This document shows positions 21,758-24,114 of a stretch of DNA of 24,114 nt, piece by piece. A program made the translations under genes and the position numbers. The DNA lies in the NCBI GenBank assembly GCA_964417875.1, contig CAYQJU010000041.1, positions 1 to 24,114 of the forward strand, given 5' to 3'. Every line of letters begins with the position of its first letter. The first letter of the stretch is position 1. Source of the stretch: ZC4RG30 sp964417875 (GTDB lineage Bacteria; Pseudomonadota; Gammaproteobacteria; Steroidobacterales; Steroidobacteraceae). The notes under the pieces were generated by a model. That model had not been told where the DNA came from. It worked only from the letters and a program-made list of their open reading frames with translations, and did not search any database.

Positions 21758-23103
21758 GCGGACAGCTCCGTGGGCTGGCTGGCCGCGAGGCGGCCGCGCA
21801 ACGAGTTGTTCATCGCCTCGGTGATCTCCACATCGACAAAACGGTTGATCAGCCGCGCATCGCCGTCGAAGTTCACCCAGCGGTTGTTGCCGGTGCGGCC
21901 GGCCATCTGCCGCGCATCGCGCTTCGAGGGCCGCTCGACCAGCACGCGCTGCACACTGCCGACCATGCGGGCGCTGATGGCGCGCGACTGCGCATCCAGC
22001 TGTGCCTGCAGGCGCGCCAGCCGCGCCGCCTTCACCTCGGCCGGCACATCATCGGGCAGCGAGGCGGCCGGCGTTCCCGGACGGCGGCTGTAGACGAAGC
22101 TGAAGGACTGATCGAAGCCCGCCTCGGCGGTGAGCTCCAGTGTCTGCCCGAAATCACGCTCGGTCTCGCCGGGAAAGCCGACGATGAGGTCGGTGGAGAT
22201 GGTGATGTCCGGGCGCACCGCGCGCAGGCGGCGCAGCTTCTGCTTGAACTCCAGCGCGGTATAGCCGCGGCGCATCAGCGCCAGGATGCGGTCGGAGCCG
22301 CTCTGCACCGGCAGGTGCAGATGATTCACCAGCTTGCGCGTGTGGGCGAAGGCCTCGATCAGCGAATCGTTGAAATTGACCGGATGCGAGGTGGTGAAGC
22401 GGATGCGTTCGATGCCCGGCATCGCCGCGATGGCGCGGATCAGCTGCCCCAGGTCCATCGGTGCCGCGCCGTCGCGAGCGCCCTCGTATGCGTTCACGTT
22501 CTGGCCGAGCAGCGTGATCTCGCCGACGCCCTGCGCCGCAAGGCCGCGCACCTCTTCGAGCACGGCGGCCGCCGGACGGCTGACTTCCTCGCCACGCGTA
22601 TAGGGCACCACGCAGTAGCTGCAGAACTTGCTGCAGCCTTCCATGATCGAGACGAAGGCCGCGGCCCCTTCGGCGCGCGGCGCCGGCAGGTGGTCGAACT
22701 TCTCGATCTCCGGGAAGCTCACGTCCACCTGCGCACGTCCGGTGCTGCGCAGCGCGGCCAGCATGCCGGGCAGGCGGTGGATGGTCTGCGGCCCGAACAC
22801 CAGGTCGACGAACGGCGCACGTGCGGTGATGGCCTCGCCTTCCTGGCTGGCCACGCAGCCGCCCACGCCGATGATCACGTGCGGGCGCTGGTTCTTCAGC
22901 AGGCGCCAGTGTCCCAGCAGCGAATACACCTTGTCCTCGGCCTTGTCGCGCACCGAGCAGGTGTTCATCAGCAGGATATCGGCCGAGGCTTCATCGTCCG
23001 CGGGTGCAAGACCTTCTGCGGCAGCGAGCACATCCCCCATGCGCGAGGAGTCGTACTCGTTCATCTGGCAGCCGAATGTCTTGATGAAATAGCGACCGGA
23101 CAT
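21754..23103 (-). CDS. miaB: tRNA-2-methylthio-N6-dimethylallyladenosine synthase
   Basis: MiaB is a radical-SAM methylthiotransferase that modifies A37 of tRNAs reading UNN codons. The 449-residue protein begins MSGRYFIKTFGCQMNEYDSS. The N-terminal auxiliary cluster cysteines are C12, C49 (NTCSVRDKAE) and C83 (GGCVASQEG); the radical-SAM cluster is CSKFCSYC (C157, C161, C164). A TRAM domain for RNA binding ends the protein (RVLVERPSKRDARQMAGRTGNNRWVNF). The ATG at 23103 has AAGGTG upstream; the longer frame to 23340 is antisense to the divergent gene. A TAGAAT box at 23135-23140 and a 17-bp palindrome lie upstream. It heads the phoH-ybeY-corC-lnt operon. Confidence 0.96.
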   Translation of the reverse strand: MSGRYFIKTFGCQMNEYDSSRMGDVLAAAEGLAPADDEASADILLMNTCSVRDKAEDKVYSLLGHWRLLKNQRPHVIIGVGGCVASQEGEAITARAPFVDLVFGPQTIHRLPGMLAALRSTGRAQVDVSFPEIEKFDHLPAPRAEGAAAFVSIMEGCSKFCSYCVVPYTRGEEVSRPAAAVLEEVRGLAAQGVGEITLLGQNVNAYEGARDGAAPMDLGQLIRAIAAMPGIERIRFTTSHPVNFNDSLIEAFAHTRKLVNHLHLPVQSGSDRILALMRRGYTALEFKQKLRRLRAVRPDITISTDLIVGFPGETERDFGQTLELTAEAGFDQSFSFVYSRRPGTPAASLPDDVPAEVKAARLARLQAQLDAQSRAISARMVGSVQRVLVERPSKRDARQMAGRTGNNRWVNFDGDARLINRFVDVEITEAMNNSLRGRLAASQPTELSA

Positions 23104-23134
23104 GGCACCTTGCGTGCGGGGAACAGGACTGCGG

Positions 23135-23140
23135 ATTCTA
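23135..23140 (-). promoter_or_regulatory. Probable -10 box of the miaB operon
   Basis: TAGAAT on the minus strand, five of six matches to TATAAT. Transcription would start near 23128, 25 nt before the miaB ATG. The -35 region would fall on or next to the palindrome at 23144-23160; no TTGACA-like box is clear. Confidence 0.5.
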
Positions 23141-23143
23141 ACG

Positions 23144-23160
23144 ATTGTGCGTCGCACAAT
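23144..23160. promoter_or_regulatory. Perfect 17-bp palindrome, candidate operator
   Basis: ATTGTGCG, a central T, then CGCACAAT: an exact dyad in the 82-bp gap between the divergent miaB and DUF4159 genes. It lies upstream of both -10 boxes, covering or flanking both -35 regions, so a bound dimer could repress either or both. I cannot assign it to a known regulator. Confidence 0.65.
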
Positions 23161-23172
23161 GGGGTGACATCG

Positions 23173-23178
23173 TATAGT
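23173..23178 (+). promoter_or_regulatory. -10 box of the DUF4159 gene, possibly leaderless
   Basis: TATAGT, five of six matches to TATAAT, predicts a transcript start at about 23185, one base before the ATG at 23186. No Shine-Dalgarno precedes that ATG. Confidence 0.5.
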
Positions 23179-23185
23179 CCCCTGC

Positions 23186-24001
23186 ATGGATCGGTCTGCC
23201 CACCCACGACGACTGGTTTGGCATGCCCTGATGGCGGCTGGCGCGGCCCTGCTGCTGGCGGCGGTGGCAGGCCTGGGGGTAGCTGGCCAGCAGGCCGCGG
23301 CCGACCCCGGCGCACACCTGCCCCGGCACGAATTCCACATGGCGCGGCTGATCTACCGCTCGGGCCTGGGCGACGGACGGCGGGCCTGGCGCGACTGGTG
23401 GCACATCGACTACCCGGAGGCCGAGCACTTCTTCACCCAGGGCTTCCGCCGGCTCACCCGCCTGCACAGCGCCGACGACAGCATCCACCTGTGGGCCACC
23501 GATCCGCGGCTGTTCGACCATCCCTTCCTGTTCGCCCAGCAGGTGGGCCGCTGGTACCTGGATGATGAGGAAACCAGCGCGCTGCGCGAGTACCTGCTGC
23601 GCGGCGGTTTCCTGGTGGCCGATGACTTCCACGGCGACTATGAGTACGAGGTGTTCATGGAAGCCATGGGCCGGGTGTTCCCGGAACTGCCGGTGATCGA
23701 CCTGGCCGAGGATGACCCGCTGCTGCATGTGGTCTATGACATCAGCGAGCGCACGCAGATTCCCGGCAAGCGGCATCTGTATCGCGATGGCAGCGGGCAG
23801 ATCCGCGTGAACCCGGACGGCACCCCGCCGATGTGGAAGGGCATCCTCGATGATCATGGCCGCCTGATGGTGGTCATGAACTTCAACATGGACATGGGCG
23901 ATTCGTGGGAACACGCGGATGACCCGGATTATCCGCAGGCGATGACGGCGCTGGGCTATCGCTTCGGCATCAACTACATCATGTATGCGATGACGCATTA
24001 G
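23186..24001 (+). CDS. Exported DUF4159 protein
   Basis: A 271-residue protein with an N-terminal hydrophobic segment (about residues 12-34, LVWHALMAAGAALLLAAVAG) and a possible cleavage site after AAA at about 39, so exported or anchored with the domain outside. The rest matches DUF4159: FHMARLIYRSG, DYPEAEHFF, the LREYLLRGGFLVADDFHG segment, and GINYIMYAMTH at the end. DUF4159 has a flavodoxin/glutamine-amidotransferase-like fold and often accompanies MoxR-type ATPase and DUF58/VWA genes; function unknown. The ATG at 23186 has no Shine-Dalgarno, but the -10 box is placed for a leaderless message. Many acidic and aromatic residues occur, with no obvious catalytic triad. A further plus-strand gene may begin 100 bp downstream. 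Confidence 0.85.
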   Translation: MDRSAHPRRLVWHALMAAGAALLLAAVAGLGVAGQQAAADPGAHLPRHEFHMARLIYRSGLGDGRRAWRDWWHIDYPEAEHFFTQGFRRLTRLHSADDSIHLWATDPRLFDHPFLFAQQVGRWYLDDEETSALREYLLRGGFLVADDFHGDYEYEVFMEAMGRVFPELPVIDLAEDDPLLHVVYDISERTQIPGKRHLYRDGSGQIRVNPDGTPPMWKGILDDHGRLMVVMNFNMDMGDSWEHADDPDYPQAMTALGYRFGINYIMYAMTH

Positions 24002-24101
24002 TCCGTTCAGGACTCTTCGGCCTCCGCGCCCGCCTGCAGTTCCTCGCGCAGGTCGGCCACCTGCCCGGTCTGATTCGGCCGCCGGATCGCCGGAGGACAC
24101 C

Positions 24102-24114
24102 GTGACCCCATCCT
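24102..24114 (+). CDS. Possible start of the next gene (GTG), cut by window edge
   Basis: A strong GGAGG at 24092-24096 lies five bases before a GTG at 24102, which would begin V/M-T-P-S and run off the right edge. The DUF4159 gene upstream is on the same strand. Only four codons are visible, so the product cannot be named. A competing reading is a minus-strand frame open from the edge to a TGA at 24007. Confidence 0.4.

Noticed and set aside
1..24114. Mobile elements, phage genes, CRISPR arrays, tRNA or rRNA genes
   Set aside because: No transposase or integrase motifs, no regularly spaced repeats, no tRNA cloverleaf or rRNA-like stretch was seen; gaps between genes are too short to hide them.

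Overview
The window is a GC-rich stretch of bacterial chromosome, densely packed with housekeeping genes. Its gene order (miaB-phoH-ybeY-corC-lnt; leuS-lptE; holA-nadD-rsfS-rlmH-maf-rng; nit-tldD) is that of a gammaproteobacterium, most likely a Xanthomonadales/Nevskiales-type lineage. This placement is inferred from gene order, protein motifs and base composition; no rRNA or tRNA gene is present. No mobile element, CRISPR array, phage gene or intergenic gap above 300 bp was seen.

Layout. (a) 1-6758, minus strand: one tightly coupled run, holA, nadD, rsfS, rlmH, maf, rng, nit, tldD (tldD leaves the left edge). Neighbours mostly overlap as ATGA or TGATG or lie a few bases apart. It combines replication (Pol III delta), NAD synthesis, ribosome silencing and 23S methylation, nucleotide house-cleaning, RNase G, an amidase and a modulator protease. 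(b) 6804-12416: a patchwork of alternating strands that separates holA from lptE, which are normally adjacent: a HIT hydrolase and proline iminopeptidase (+), a DUF1971 cupin and an endonuclease-V-like protein (-), a thiopurine methyltransferase (+), a secreted serine beta-lactamase-fold hydrolase (-), and O-acetylhomoserine sulfhydrylase (+). (c) 12488-16112, minus: leuS, lptE and an unrecognised HExxH protein. (d) 16185-17705, minus: a DegQ/MucD-type protease with a lipoprotein signal and a sigma-E-like promoter. (e) 17841-23103, minus: miaB, phoH, ybeY, corC, lnt, coupled by ATGA overlaps. (f) 23186-24001, plus: an exported DUF4159 protein, followed at the right edge by a probable GTG start of another gene.

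Functional themes: envelope biogenesis and quality control (lnt, lptE, degQ), translation and RNA maturation (leuS, miaB, ybeY, rsfS, rlmH, rng), and an accessory block whose DUF1971, thiopurine methyltransferase and sulfhydrylase genes could touch sulfur/selenium/tellurium chemistry. The most notable non-coding signals are the degQ promoter set inside a perfect inverted repeat, a perfect 17-bp palindrome between miaB and the DUF4159 gene, and three genes whose -10-like boxes sit so close to the start codon that their mRNAs may be leaderless.
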